A DNA stretch of 64,000 nucleotides from Hyphomicrobiales bacterium (GCA_900468625.1 UBUL01000011.1:1-64000), one strand, 5' to 3'. Positions 15,681 through 25,219 are shown, counted from the stretch's first letter. Notes: generated by a model not told the origin, from the sequence alone. Numbers and translations are program-made.

Positions 15681-17474
15681 ATGGCTGAACTTATCTCCGG
15701 CTTCGACTGGGCAGCCACCAGTCTTGGGCCAAGGTCGGAATGGCCCGCGTGCCTTACTGCTGCCGTCGATATCATGCTCCCTGCCCAAGCTCAGATCGTC
15801 ATGTTCTGGGGCGAGGAGTTTATCGCACTTTATAACGATGCCTATGCGCCCACGATAGGGGACAAGCATCCGCGCGCGCTCGGAAGGCCTGCGCAGGAAA
15901 ACTGGGCCGAACTCTGGAGCGACCTCGAACCGCTTCTTCGCTCCGTCCTTCATGACGGCATGGCGATCGTCGCCAAGGATAGGCCCTTCTATATCGAGCG
16001 CTACGGCTATCCCGAAACGGTTTACTTCGATATTTCCTATTCGCCCGTCCGTGATGTGGACGGCAGGGTGCTGGGCGTCTTCTGCATCGTCAACGAAACG
16101 ACGGAAAGGGTTCGAGCGGAACAGGCGCTGCGTGAAAGCGAGGAGCTGTTTCGCGCCGTCATCTCGCAATCGACGACTGGGTTTGCCCAGTGCGAACTCG
16201 ATGGCCGCTTCGTTCGGGTGAACGAGCGTTTCTGCGAAATTGTGGGCTACTCCGAGAGCGAGCTTCTCGGCATGCGGACCTATGACATCACCTATCCAGA
16301 TGATCTGCATGAGAATAAGCGCCTGTTCGAAGCAATGACGGCGACAGGAGAGAGTTTCGAGATTGAAAAGCGCTATGTTCGCAAAGATGGCAGTCTTGTC
16401 TGGGTGGCAAACTCCGTCTCTGGCTTGAAAGACGGTTCAGGACGCATCCAGCGGGCCGCCGCGATCGTAACCGATATCAGTGAACGCAAGCGAGCACAGG
16501 AAGTAGAGCGGCAACTGGCGGCGATTGTCGCCTCATCGGACGACGCCATCCTCAGCATCGACCTCAACATGATCATCACAAGCTGGAATAGCGGCGCCGA
16601 AAGGCTTTACGGACAATCGGCCGAAGAGGCCATCGGCCAGTCCGTGATGATGCTCGTTCCGGAAGACCGCAGTGACGAAGAACCGGCAATCCTGGCCCGG
16701 ATCCGTGCGGGCCAGAAGGTAGAGCCTTACGAGACCAAGCGGCGCAACAAGAACGGCGAGCTTGTCGACATCCTTCTCAGCGTCTCTCCAATCTATGACG
16801 TCTATGGCCGGATCGTGGGAGCGTCGAAGACGGCTCATGACATCAGTGCCAAGAAGGAAGCCGAGCGCCTGCAGACGGTGCTGGTCGGCGAGCTCAATCA
16901 TCGCGTCAAGAACGTGCTTGCGACCGTCATGGCCATCGCACGCCAGACATTGGGAAGAGGTGACACGGACAAGGCTTCCGTCGAAACGTTCGAGGCAAGG
17001 CTCTCCTCGATGGCGCGCGCTCACGATCTGCTGATCCATGGCAAATGGGAGCAGGCCGAATTGACTGCAGTCATAGCCCAGGCATTGTCGCCCTATCCAA
17101 AAGACCGGTTCGAAATCTCCGGTCCTGCCATCAAGCTTGCCCCGCGAGCGGTTGTTTCCATATCGCTTGCGCTGCATGAACTTGCGACGAACGCGGCCAA
17201 ATATGGCGCGCTTTCAGTGGCCGATGGACGCATTGCCATTACCTGGTCGCTGGAAAGCGGTGAGACCGAACGTCTCAGGTTGCGATGGCAGGAAGCGGGA
17301 GGACCAATCGTGAAGCCCCCGACCCGCAGGGGTTTCGGTTCCCGCTTGATAGAAAGCCTGCTGGCGGCGGAATTGAACGGCAAGGTGCAGATCAGTTATG
17401 AACCCACCGGCTTGATCTGCGAAGTGGATGCCGCAGCGGGCATCGGCTGGGATCAGGATCGCACGGCAGAATAA
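15681..17474 (+). CDS. Orphan PAS-containing HWE-family sensor kinase
   Basis: A soluble sensor kinase of 597 residues from the ATG at 15681. Three PAS/PAC segments can be seen: an N-terminal one (FDWAATSLGPRSEW, typical of this family), a second ending GRIQRAAAIVTDISERKRAQ, and a third ending GRIVGASKTAHDISAKKEA. The HWE-type phospho-acceptor helix follows with ELNHRVKNVLATVMAIARQ, then an ATPase domain (HELATNAAKYGALS; RGFGSRLIES). No transmembrane segment or cognate regulator is nearby. The start is uncertain: the frame is open from 15615, and a well-placed AGAGAGG at 15628 would suit a non-ATG start near 15642. The stimulus is unknown; no LOV cysteine motif was seen. Confidence 0.85.
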   Translation: MAELISGFDWAATSLGPRSEWPACLTAAVDIMLPAQAQIVMFWGEEFIALYNDAYAPTIGDKHPRALGRPAQENWAELWSDLEPLLRSVLHDGMAIVAKDRPFYIERYGYPETVYFDISYSPVRDVDGRVLGVFCIVNETTERVRAEQALRESEELFRAVISQSTTGFAQCELDGRFVRVNERFCEIVGYSESELLGMRTYDITYPDDLHENKRLFEAMTATGESFEIEKRYVRKDGSLVWVANSVSGLKDGSGRIQRAAAIVTDISERKRAQEVERQLAAIVASSDDAILSIDLNMIITSWNSGAERLYGQSAEEAIGQSVMMLVPEDRSDEEPAILARIRAGQKVEPYETKRRNKNGELVDILLSVSPIYDVYGRIVGASKTAHDISAKKEAERLQTVLVGELNHRVKNVLATVMAIARQTLGRGDTDKASVETFEARLSSMARAHDLLIHGKWEQAELTAVIAQALSPYPKDRFEISGPAIKLAPRAVVSISLALHELATNAAKYGALSVADGRIAITWSLESGETERLRLRWQEAGGPIVKPPTRRGFGSRLIESLLAAELNGKVQISYEPTGLICEVDAAAGIGWDQDRTAE

Positions 17475-17506
17475 AGTAAACCCTTGCCGATCCGACATCC
17501 GCTCGT

Positions 17507-17971
17507 TCAGCGCAATCCCTTCGGCCGCGTCGCGAGCACATTGCGGATCGAAAAGCTCGAATGAATCCGCAGCACTCCGGGCATGGTAGAGAGAATATCC
17601 TTGTGGATGCGTTCGAAGTCGCCGGGATTGGCGACCTCGACACGCAGCAGATAATCGGAACCACCCGTCATCAGGAAGCACTCCTTGATTTCGGGGTGCT
17701 TGCGTACCGCCGCCTCGAAGCGATCGAGGTGATCCTCCGTCTGCCGCTCGAGCGTGATGTTGATGATGACGGCGATCGATGCTTCCGCCTGAGACGTGTC
17801 CACCAGAGCCGTATAGCCGCGGATCACGCCCGCCTGCTCCATCAGCTTGATGCGCCGCAGGCAGGCCGATGGCGACAGTCCCACCTCATTTGCCAGCTTC
17901 GCATTGCTAATGCGGGCATCGAGGCGAAGCAGACGAAGAATGTTGCGATCGATCGCATCGAGGGCGCCCAT
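17507..17971 (-). CDS. dadR: Lrp/AsnC regulator of alanine racemase/dadA (DadR-like)
   Basis: A 154-residue Lrp/AsnC-type regulator with an N-terminal helix-turn-helix (about 5-50: LDAIDRNILRLLRLDARISN) and a C-terminal ligand-binding domain (about 65-140, with FLMTGGSDYLLRVEV). It is divergent from alanine racemase and D-amino-acid dehydrogenase, the arrangement known for DadR/DadQ activators that respond to alanine. The shared 124-base promoter region has a long inverted repeat with TTGTTTCAA cores. The symbol is given by context. Confidence 0.8.
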   Translation of the reverse strand: MGALDAIDRNILRLLRLDARISNAKLANEVGLSPSACLRRIKLMEQAGVIRGYTALVDTSQAEASIAVIINITLERQTEDHLDRFEAAVRKHPEIKECFLMTGGSDYLLRVEVANPGDFERIHKDILSTMPGVLRIHSSFSIRNVLATRPKGLR

Positions 17972-17978
17972 GTGGATT

Positions 17979-18084
17979 CTTTCAAAAACTCGCAGATTGT
18001 TTCAATATCAAGGCAACTACACAATAATCAATCATAATTTGACAGGCAATTTCACGATTGTTTCAATAATCTGCGTTTGAAAGA
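17979..18084. promoter_or_regulatory. Long inverted repeat spanning the dadR/alr promoter
   Basis: The left arm TCTTTCAAA-(4)-CGCAGATT (17978-17998) is mirrored by AATCTGCGTTTGAAAGA (18068-18084). In addition GATTGTTTCAATA occurs twice as a direct repeat at 17995 and 18056, 61 bases apart, about six helical turns. Such phased, symmetric sites suit the octameric Lrp-type regulator encoded next door. Confidence 0.6.
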
Positions 18085-18095
18085 CGAGGGCGGAT

Positions 18096-19226
18096 ATGGA
18101 CGGCATTGTGGATTCGCTGGCGCTAAAATTGGCGGCCGATGGCGGAGCGTGTGGTTATCTGACAATCGATCTGGCCGCACTGTGCCGGAACTACGACAGG
18201 CTGTCCTCCATCGTTGTGCCGGCGCAGACGGCGGCCGTCGTCAAGGCCGATGCGTACGGGCTTGGCGCCAGCCAAGTATCGAGGGCGCTCTACCGGCGTG
18301 GCTGCCGGCATTTCTTCGTCGCGCATTTCATCGAGGCACTGCGGCTGCGTCCGCAATTGCCCGGTGACGCCAAAATCTTCGTGCTGAATGGCCTGTTGCC
18401 CGACAACGAGGCAGCTTGCGCCGATGGCGGCATCGTGCCCGTGATCAATTCGCTCGATCAGCTGCGGCAATGGTCCAGGACCGCGCGTTCGCTGCAGCGC
18501 AGGCTCCCCGCGGTTCTGCAGTTCGACACCGGCATGTCGCGGCTCGGCATACCGCCGGAAGACAGAGGTTTCGTCGAGGCTCACCTGCAGGCTTCCGACG
18601 ACATCGACATCCTGTTCGTCATGAGCCATCTCGCCTCCTCAGACGAGATCGACAGCCGGCAAAATGCCGACCAGCTCGCCGAAATGCGTCGCATTGCGGC
18701 GGAATTCCCGAGCTGCGGCATCTCTTTCGCGAATTCAGGCGGCATCTTCCTCGGCGGCGATTTTCACGGCGTGCTGGCACGGCCGGGCATCGCCCTTTAT
18801 GGCGGCGCCCCGACGAGCGGCGCTGCCAATCCGATGGAGACCGTCGTCAGGCTCGATGTCGCCGTCGTGCAGACAAGAACCGTTCCGGAGGGGGCGCGTG
18901 TCGGCTATGGCGGCGTGCATGTGACCAAGGGCCGGACCCGGCTTGCGACGATTGCCGCCGGCTATGCCGACGGCCTTCCACGCAGCCTTAGCGATCGCGG
19001 CGCGGTTTATCACAAAGGCGTGCGCCTGCCGATCGTCGGCCGCGTGTCGATGGACAGCATCACGATCGATATCAGCGCCCTGCCCGAAGGTACGCTGTCT
19101 TTCGGAAGCATGGTGGAGGTCCTTGGCGATCATCAGACCCTGGAGGATCTTGCACGGGATGCCGGCTTGATTTCCTATGAGATCCTGACCAGTCTCGGCC
19201 ACCGCTACAACAGGCAATACCGCTGA
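18096..19226 (+). CDS. dadX: Alanine racemase, catabolic type
   Basis: A 376-residue PLP-dependent alanine racemase. The PLP lysine is in [13 protein letters not shown] (about residue 47), the catalytic tyrosine region is [10 protein letters not shown] with [10 protein letters not shown] following, and the C-terminal domain has [11 protein letters not shown]. Next to dadA and an Lrp-type regulator it probably serves L-alanine breakdown: it makes D-alanine, which DadA then oxidises. A second, biosynthetic alr may exist elsewhere in the genome, so alr would be an alternative symbol. The stop lies 31 bases before the dadA start, consistent with one operon. Confidence 0.88.
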   Translation: MDGIVDSLALKLAADGGACGYLTIDLAALCRNYDRLSSIVVPAQTAAVVKADAYGLGASQVSRALYRRGCRHFFVAHFIEALRLRPQLPGDAKIFVLNGLLPDNEAACADGGIVPVINSLDQLRQWSRTARSLQRRLPAVLQFDTGMSRLGIPPEDRGFVEAHLQASDDIDILFVMSHLASSDEIDSRQNADQLAEMRRIAAEFPSCGISFANSGGIFLGGDFHGVLARPGIALYGGAPTSGAANPMETVVRLDVAVVQTRTVPEGARVGYGGVHVTKGRTRLATIAAGYADGLPRSLSDRGAVYHKGVRLPIVGRVSMDSITIDISALPEGTLSFGSMVEVLGDHQTLEDLARDAGLISYEILTSLGHRYNRQYR

Positions 19227-19257
19227 CCTTCCCAACGCTCATTTCTCCGAGGAAATC

Positions 19258-20508
19258 ATGAAAGTCGTCGTTCTGGGTGCCGGCATCGTCGGCGTCACAT
19301 CTGCCTATCAGCTTGCCAAGGCAGGCCACGAGGTGACCGTCATCGACCGGCAGAAGGGGCCGGCGCTGGAGACGAGCTTTGCCAATGCCGGCGAAGTCTC
19401 CTTCGGCTATTGCTCGCCCTGGGCGGCACCGGGCATTCCGGCAAAGGCGCTGAAGTGGCTGTTCATGAAACATGCTCCGCTCATCCTGCGGCCGAAGATC
19501 GACGGCGCCATGCTCTCCTGGCTCGTCAAGATGCTGTCGAACTGCACCTCGGAACGCTACGCGATCAACAAGAGCCGGATGCTGCGCCTTGCCGATTACA
19601 GCCGCATCTCGCTGGCACAGCTTCGCGAGGAGACCGGCATCGCCTATGACGAGCGCATGCAGGGCACGCTGCAGCTCTTCCGCACGCAAGCGCAGCTCGA
19701 CGCATCGGCAAAGGACGTCAAGGCTCTGGCAGCCGACGGCATCCCTTATGAAGTGCTCGATCCCGATGGCTGTATCCGCGTCGAACCGGCACTCGGGCAC
19801 GTTCGCGAAAAGATCGTCGGCGGCCTGCTGACGCCGAAGGATGAGACCGGCGACTGCTTCAAATTCACCAACGCGCTCGCCGTAAAGGCAAGAGAGCTGG
19901 GTGTCCAGTTCCAGTACGGCGCGACGATCAAGGGGCTCGACGTTGAGGGCGGTCAGGCGCACGCCGTCATGACCGACCGCGGGCGCGTTGGCGCGGATGC
20001 GATCGTCGTCGCGCTCGGCAGCTATTCGCCGCTCTTGCTGAAGCCGCTCGGCATCGGCCTTTCCGTCTATCCGGTCAAGGGCTATTCGCTGACGATCCCG
20101 ATCATCGATGCCGCGCGCGCGCCGGAATCGACCGTCATGGACGAGACCTACAAGATCGCGATCACCCGCCTTGGCGATCGCATCCGCGTCGGTGGCATGG
20201 CGGAAATCTCCGGCTACACCAACGATCTCGGCCCTGCACGGCGGCAGACGCTCGAGCATTCCGTCACCGATCTCTTCCCCGGCGGCGATGTCGCCAAGGC
20301 CTCCTTCTGGTCCGGCCTGCGGCCGATGACGCCGGATGGAACGCCGGTGATCGGACCGACGAAGATCAAGGGGCTGTTCCTCAATACGGGTCACGGCACC
20401 CTTGGATGGACGATGAGCTCCGGCTCGGCACGGGTCATCAGCGATCTCGTCAGCGGCCGCAAGCCGGATATCGACGCAACCGATCTCGCCATCAGCCGCT
20501 ACGCCTGA
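19258..20508 (+). CDS. dadA: D-amino-acid dehydrogenase small subunit
   Basis: A 416-residue FAD-dependent dehydrogenase that deaminates D-alanine and other D-amino acids to keto acids and passes electrons to the membrane chain. The FAD-binding dinucleotide fold is at the very N-terminus ([20 protein letters not shown], with the acidic ribose ligand in VIDRQ). The family signature [15 protein letters not shown] follows at about 44-58, and the C-terminal [18 protein letters not shown] closes the FAD site. The length matches DadA. It is the second gene of the racemase operon, and a strong hairpin follows it. Confidence 0.92.
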   Translation: MKVVVLGAGIVGVTSAYQLAKAGHEVTVIDRQKGPALETSFANAGEVSFGYCSPWAAPGIPAKALKWLFMKHAPLILRPKIDGAMLSWLVKMLSNCTSERYAINKSRMLRLADYSRISLAQLREETGIAYDERMQGTLQLFRTQAQLDASAKDVKALAADGIPYEVLDPDGCIRVEPALGHVREKIVGGLLTPKDETGDCFKFTNALAVKARELGVQFQYGATIKGLDVEGGQAHAVMTDRGRVGADAIVVALGSYSPLLLKPLGIGLSVYPVKGYSLTIPIIDAARAPESTVMDETYKIAITRLGDRIRVGGMAEISGYTNDLGPARRQTLEHSVTDLFPGGDVAKASFWSGLRPMTPDGTPVIGPTKIKGLFLNTGHGTLGWTMSSGSARVISDLVSGRKPDIDATDLAISRYA

Positions 20509-20587
20509 CGAGGCGACCTCATCCAAAGCCGTTTCCGGCAAGAGGCGGCGATCACGGACCGACAGTCAGGCCTTTTCCGAAACAAAT

Positions 20588-20612
20588 ACCGGCGGGCCAT
20601 GAGCCCGCCGGT
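20588..20612 (+). terminator. Hairpin terminator after dadA
   Basis: A perfect 9-base-pair stem (ACCGGCGGG/CCCGCCGGT) with a 7-base loop lies 80 bases after the dadA stop and directly before mosaic repeat copy 2. No U-tract follows, so termination would rely on the GC-rich stem. Confidence 0.6.
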
Positions 20613-20619
20613 GTCGGTT

Positions 20620-20733
20620 AGAGCATGATGCCGAAAAGTGTGATCGGCTTTCGGACGACATCATGCTCTGTTTCTTTGATTCTAGAGCGGATTCAGATTT
20701 TAGGTCGATTCGACCAAAAATCATCCGGCTCTA
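20620..20733. repeat. RIME-like mosaic palindromic repeat, copy 2
   Basis: Two modules: a palindrome from AGAGCATGATGCCGAAAAG to GACATCATGCTC, and one from TCTAGAGCGGATTCAG through AGGTCGATTCGACC to CATCCGGCTCTAG. Copy 3 at 34979 is nearly identical. The final CTA of the element is, on the minus strand, the TAG stop codon of the MFS transporter gene. Confidence 0.8.
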
Positions 20734-21927
20734 GTGCTTTGGAATGCGCGGCAAGAAGATCGTGAAGAGACCGAGCAGCGGCAGATAAGAGCAGATCGTG
20801 TAGACGAAGGAGATGCCATGCGTATCGGCAAAATCTCCGAGAGCCGCAGCGCCAAGGCCGCCCGCCCCGAAGGCGAAACCGAAGAAGACGCCGCCGATCA
20901 GTCCCACGCGGCCGGGGATCAGCTCCTGCGCGAAGACGACGATCGCCGGGAAGGCCGAAGCGAAAATCAGCCCGATCACGACCGTTAGCACGCATGTCCA
21001 GAAGAGATTGGCATAGGGCATCAGCAGCGCGAAGGGGATGACGCCGAGGATCGAAAACCAGATCACGAAGCGCGCGCCGAAGCGATCCCCCACAGGGCCG
21101 CCCATGATCGTTCCAACGGCGACCGAACCTAGGAACAGGAACAGCATGAGCTGCGCGTCACGGACGTCGAGATGGAATTTGTCGATGACATAGAAGGTGA
21201 AATAGCTCGATATGCTCGCCATGTAGACGTTCTTTGTCGCCGTGAGCAGGATGAGAATGGCCAGCGCCCACATGGCCTTGCTGCGCGCGATTGGCAGGGT
21301 GCGGCTTGCCGCGGGACGTGCCGCCTGCTGGCGACGATGATTGACGAACCAGTTGCCGACCCAACTGAGAACGATGAAGCCGATCACGGCCAGCACCGAA
21401 AGCCAGGCAACGCTCTTCTGGCCGTGCTGCAGCACGAAGAACGCCGCAATCAGCGGCCCGATTGCCGAACCGGCATTGCCGCCGAGTTGGAACAGCGACT
21501 GCGCAAGGCCGTGACGTCCGCCCGAAGCCAGACGAGCGACGCGCGATGCTTCCGGATGGAAGACGGCCGAGCCGAAACCGATCAAGCTGGCAGCGAGCAG
21601 CAGCATACCGAAACTTCCGGCATAACCGAGCAGAAGGAGGCCGAGGAATGTGCTGACCATGCCGACCGGCAGCGAATAGGGCATCGGCCATTTGTCGGTG
21701 ACGATGCCGACCACCGGCTGCAGCAGCGAGGCGGTGATCTGGAACATCATCGTCAGCAACCCGATCTGCACGAAATCGAGCGCATAATTCTCTCTGAACA
21801 TTGGATAGAGCGACGTCAGCAGCGATTGCATGATGTCGTTCAGCAAGTGGCAGGTACTGACCGCCACGACGATCGAAATCGTGGTCTTCTCAAATCGGGT
21901 CTGCGCACCCGAAAACGCCGCAACCAT
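20731..21927 (-). CDS. MFS exporter, fosmidomycin-resistance (Fsr) type
   Basis: A 398-residue major facilitator with about twelve helices. It resembles Fsr-type exporters: the N-terminus has STCHLLNDIMQSLLTSLYPMF, followed by IGLLTMMFQITASLLQPVVG and GFGSAVFHPEASRVA, all typical of that family. A shortened loop-2/3 motif (TDKWPMP) and the central GDRFGAR motif are visible. The natural substrate is unknown; a toxic small molecule is likely. It is divergent from an AraC-type regulator with a cupin domain, which probably controls it. The stop codon comes from the adjoining repeat element. Confidence 0.85.
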   Translation of the reverse strand: MVAAFSGAQTRFEKTTISIVVAVSTCHLLNDIMQSLLTSLYPMFRENYALDFVQIGLLTMMFQITASLLQPVVGIVTDKWPMPYSLPVGMVSTFLGLLLLGYAGSFGMLLLAASLIGFGSAVFHPEASRVARLASGGRHGLAQSLFQLGGNAGSAIGPLIAAFFVLQHGQKSVAWLSVLAVIGFIVLSWVGNWFVNHRRQQAARPAASRTLPIARSKAMWALAILILLTATKNVYMASISSYFTFYVIDKFHLDVRDAQLMLFLFLGSVAVGTIMGGPVGDRFGARFVIWFSILGVIPFALLMPYANLFWTCVLTVVIGLIFASAFPAIVVFAQELIPGRVGLIGGVFFGFAFGAGGLGAAALGDFADTHGISFVYTICSYLPLLGLFTIFLPRIPKH

Positions 21928-22045
21928 GGAGATTCCTTCCAGCGCCGGCTACTCTTGCCGACAATATTGTTTGATCAGCCTTTTACACGGCTTGCGAGTG
22001 ACCTTCTTTCGTGTTTTGGTCCACTAGTTTCTCGATTGGGCCAAA

Positions 22046-22882
22046 ATGGAAAAGCTCTCCAAACAGTTGCTGGCAACCCTCGACGATGACCATGTGCAAA
22101 ACATGCGCTGGATGGAAGAATCGCCTGCCGATGTGCTTGTCCACAGTGCCGAGCCGCCGCAGGGCTACACCGTCCCGTGGCATCACCACCGGCGCACGCA
22201 ATTGCTCTGTATCTTCTCGGGCGTCGCGCTGATCATGACGGCGCGCGGCCGCTGGATGGTGCCGCCGGGTCATGCTCTCTTCATTCCCGTCGGGCTGGAG
22301 CATTCGATCGAGATCCTGAGCGATGTCAGCATGAAATCCGTTTATGTGACCCCGCGCGGTCAACCGCCGAAAGATGAAGGCCCACGGGTCGTCGAGGTAA
22401 CGGATCTCGCCCGCAGCCTGCTGCTGGAGGCCATTCGGCTGCGGGAAGCCCCGGTCAGTCATCGAAAGGCCAAGCTGGTCCTGTCTCTGCTCGTCGAGGA
22501 GATTGCGACGCTGCCGGAGCGGCCGCTCGGCCTCCCCTTCCCGTCCGACCGGAAGCTCACAGCGCTCTGCCGCGAATATCTCGCCAACCCTTCGCCAAAC
22601 GCGAGGCTGGACGATTGGGCCGAAAGGCTTGCCATGAGCCGGCGGACGTTCACGCGGCAGTTCCGCAAGGAAACCGGCATCAGCTTCACGACCTGGCGCC
22701 AGCAGGCCAGCGTCTTTGCCTCTCTGCCGCAGCTTGCCGGCGGCGAGCCGGTCACCAATGTCGCGCTTGAAGCAGGCTACGAGAGCGTAGCGGCGTTTAC
22801 CACCATGTTCCGGCGCATGCTCGGCACCTCGCCGCGCAGCTATATGGCCAGCCGCTGGAGCTTCGAACGGCAATCGTCCTGA
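22046..22882 (+). CDS. AraC-family regulator with N-terminal cupin
   Basis: A 278-residue AraC/XylS regulator. Residues about 30-110 form a cupin sensor (GYTVPWHHHRRTQLL, with clustered histidines, then PPGHALFIPVGLEHSIEI). The C-terminal 100 residues carry two helix-turn-helix units (WAERLAMSRRTFTRQFRKET and VALEAGYESVAAFTTMFRRM). This architecture is common for regulators divergent from exporters, and the gene is divergent from the Fsr-type transporter. The cob genes follow in the same direction 66 bases later but are unlikely to be its target. Confidence 0.88.
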   Translation: MEKLSKQLLATLDDDHVQNMRWMEESPADVLVHSAEPPQGYTVPWHHHRRTQLLCIFSGVALIMTARGRWMVPPGHALFIPVGLEHSIEILSDVSMKSVYVTPRGQPPKDEGPRVVEVTDLARSLLLEAIRLREAPVSHRKAKLVLSLLVEEIATLPERPLGLPFPSDRKLTALCREYLANPSPNARLDDWAERLAMSRRTFTRQFRKETGISFTTWRQQASVFASLPQLAGGEPVTNVALEAGYESVAAFTTMFRRMLGTSPRSYMASRWSFERQSS

Positions 22883-22948
22883 AGAACGCTTCCTCTTGAA
22901 ATGATCCGGCGCTTCCGGCAAACAGCGCTGAAGAGCGAGGGCAAGCAC

Positions 22949-23725
22949 ATGCGGCATATTCACATCGTCGGTATCGGCACGGGAAACCCCGAACATCTGA
23001 CCGTGCAGGCGATCAATGCGCTGAATGCTACCGATGTCATCCTGATCCCCAGCAAGGGAGCTGCCAAGAGCGAGCTTGCCGACGTCAGGCGGGAAATCTG
23101 CCAGCGCTATGTTACCAACCAGGCCACGCGCTTTGTGGATTATGACGTGCCCTTGCGCCGGACAGCCGAGCGCAGCTACGTGCAGAGCGTCGATGACTGG
23201 CACGAGGCGATTTCCGCGACCTATGAACGGCTGTTTCTGGAGCATTTGGCGGAAGGCCAAAGTGCTGCCTTCCTCGTCTGGGGCGACCCTGGCCTGTACG
23301 ACAGTACCTTGCGCGTCATCGAGCGCGTCGCCGCTCGCGGCAATGTTGCGCTTGCCTACAGCATCATTCCCGGCATCACCAGCATTCAGGCGCTGACGGC
23401 AAGCCACCGCATCCCTCTCAATCTCGTCGGCAAGCCGGTGCAGATCACCACCGGCCGGCGGCTGGCCGAAAGCTTTCCCGGCATTGCGGAAACGGCTGTT
23501 GTCATGCTCGACGGCGAGCAAGCCTTCAGCGGGATCGACGATCCGGATGCCTATATCTATTGGGGCGCCTATCTCGGCACCAAGGACGAGATCACCATCG
23601 CCGGCAGGCTGGGTGAGGTTTGCGAACGGATTCTTGCGACGCGGGCAGAGGCGCGGGCCAAGCACGGATGGATCATGGACATCTATCTCATGCGCAAGGG
23701 GCATGATTTCGACGACCGCAACTAA
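22949..23725 (+). CDS. cobF: CobF, precorrin-6A synthase (deacetylating)
   Basis: A 258-residue SAM-dependent methyltransferase that methylates C-1 of precorrin-5 and releases acetate, in aerobic cobalamin synthesis. The start at 22949 is chosen because MRHIHIVGIGTGNPEHLT is the family N-terminus and GAGGGCA lies upstream; an in-frame start at 22901 would add 16 atypical residues. The tetrapyrrole methylase SAM motif GIGTGNPE (about 8-15) and the loop VWGDPGLYDST are clear. It is the first gene of the cob block. I see no cobalamin riboswitch in the 66 bases upstream. Confidence 0.92.
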   Translation: MRHIHIVGIGTGNPEHLTVQAINALNATDVILIPSKGAAKSELADVRREICQRYVTNQATRFVDYDVPLRRTAERSYVQSVDDWHEAISATYERLFLEHLAEGQSAAFLVWGDPGLYDSTLRVIERVAARGNVALAYSIIPGITSIQALTASHRIPLNLVGKPVQITTGRRLAESFPGIAETAVVMLDGEQAFSGIDDPDAYIYWGAYLGTKDEITIAGRLGEVCERILATRAEARAKHGWIMDIYLMRKGHDFDDRN

Positions 23726-23794
23726 GGGTGCGACTAAAGGCCGGGCGCCAAATCGTTTGCCCGCCGACCCGGATTGTGCAAGGAAATGTCCTTT

Positions 23795-25219
23795 ATGAAG
23801 GGCAGTCTCATGGTTGCGGCCGATACACAGACGATAAATGGACAAACGCGCTTCCCGCAAGACGAGGCCGCCCGCTACGGCGTTGAAAAGCCGCTGCCCG
23901 CCATGGTTCGCGGCGCCTGCCCCTCCTTGAGCGCGCCGATGCAGACGGGCGACGGTCTGCTCGTGCGCCTGCGACCATCGACACCGGGCTTGAGCGTCCG
24001 GCAATTGCGCGCACTGGCCGAAGCCGCCGAAAAGCACGGCAACGGCCTGATCGAAATCACCGCACGCGGCAATTTTCAGCTGCGCGGCATGAGGCCGCAT
24101 AGCATGGCCGGACTGGCAGCCGACATCGATCGCGCCGGCATCGTGCCGGAACGCGGCGTCGCAATCGAAGTCCCGCCTTTCAGCGGCCTCGATCCTTCGG
24201 AAAGCGCTGACGCGCGAGCACTTGCCGGGCGCCTTCGCAGCGCGATCGGATCACTCGATCCCAAGCCGCTCCTGGCTGCCAAGCTTGCCATTATCGTCGA
24301 TGGCGGCGGCCAGCTCGTTCTTGACGAACTCTCGGCCGATATCCGGCTGAAAGCCGTCATTTCCAGCAATGACCAGTTATGGAAGCTCTCGATCGCCGGA
24401 ACGCATGCGACGGCCATACCGCTTGCCGTCTTGCCCGGCGAGCAGGCGATATCCGGTGTCATCACATTGCTCGACGCCTTGGCTGCTATCGGACCGCGCG
24501 CCCGCGGACGCGACCTGGACGCTGCCTCTCTGAAAGCACAGTTTCCCGCTCTGCCGGATCTCGTACATAGTGACACGGCCTTACCGGCCTCTGCTATCGG
24601 CATCGTTGCACTGGGGAAGGAACATTCCGCCCTCGGACTGCGCCCTGCCTTCGGTCGGATCCACGCTCGCGATCTCCTGCGCTTTCTTGACTTGGCAGAG
24701 ACAGCAGGCGCGCTTGAGATACGGACGGGACCGGAGCACAGCCTGTTGGTACTTGGACTTCCAGGCGATCTAGCCAAAGATATTCTGGCCGCGGCGGCTG
24801 ACTGCGGCTTTCAGACGCGTGCCGACGATCCGGCCAACGATATCATCCCCTGCTCCGGCACCGGCGCATGCGCATCCGCCCACTATGCCACGAGAAAGGC
24901 CGCCGCAGATCTCATCGATGTCGGCGCCGACCTGCTTGACGGTTCGCTCAAGGTCCATCTATCCGGCTGCACGAAAGGCTGCGCCCACCCGTCTCCCGCA
25001 ATGCTGACTATCGTCGGTGCTGCAACAGGCTATGCTATTGTCGTAAATGGGTCATCATCATCAGAGCCAGTGGCTTACATCCACAAGGAAGGCCTGAAAT
25101 CGGCGCTGGCGACGCTCGGGAAACTGGTACGGAACAACAAAGCTGCTGGCGAATCGGCCCGGCAGTGTCTTAAACGGCTCGGCCGGGACGCAATCGCGAC
25201 GGCTTTACGACAGGGATAG
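23795..25219 (+). CDS. cobG: CobG, precorrin-3B synthase
   Basis: An iron-sulfur/heme-type oxygenase related to sulfite reductases that makes precorrin-3B from precorrin-3A with oxygen; its presence marks the aerobic cobalamin route. About 474 residues from the ATG at 23795, which has AAGGA ten bases upstream; starts at 23774 (TTG), 23786 and 23810 are also possible. The ferredoxin-like half near the start has ITARGNFQLRGM. The cluster-binding cysteines are in CSGTGACASAHYATRK and LSGCTKGCAHP near the C-terminus. cobH follows two bases after its stop. Confidence 0.9.
   Translation: MKGSLMVAADTQTINGQTRFPQDEAARYGVEKPLPAMVRGACPSLSAPMQTGDGLLVRLRPSTPGLSVRQLRALAEAAEKHGNGLIEITARGNFQLRGMRPHSMAGLAADIDRAGIVPERGVAIEVPPFSGLDPSESADARALAGRLRSAIGSLDPKPLLAAKLAIIVDGGGQLVLDELSADIRLKAVISSNDQLWKLSIAGTHATAIPLAVLPGEQAISGVITLLDALAAIGPRARGRDLDAASLKAQFPALPDLVHSDTALPASAIGIVALGKEHSALGLRPAFGRIHARDLLRFLDLAETAGALEIRTGPEHSLLVLGLPGDLAKDILAAAADCGFQTRADDPANDIIPCSGTGACASAHYATRKAAADLIDVGADLLDGSLKVHLSGCTKGCAHPSPAMLTIVGAATGYAIVVNGSSSSEPVAYIHKEGLKSALATLGKLVRNNKAAGESARQCLKRLGRDAIATALRQG

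Noticed and set aside
19072-20541. A 489-codon minus-strand frame opposite dadA
   Set aside because: dadA has complete FAD motifs in the plus frame; the antisense frame shows the usual low-complexity shadow composition and no start signal.
22883-22948. Possible cobalamin riboswitch before cobF
   Set aside because: The gap is only 66 bases and lacks the conserved B12-box sequence, so a full riboswitch cannot fit.
21983-24100. A 705-codon open frame on the minus strand across the AraC and cobF genes
   Set aside because: It is the antisense shadow of GC-rich coding sequence; both opposite-strand genes have clear family motifs, and the shadow protein has no recognisable domain and a composition rich in Arg, Gly, His and Asp.
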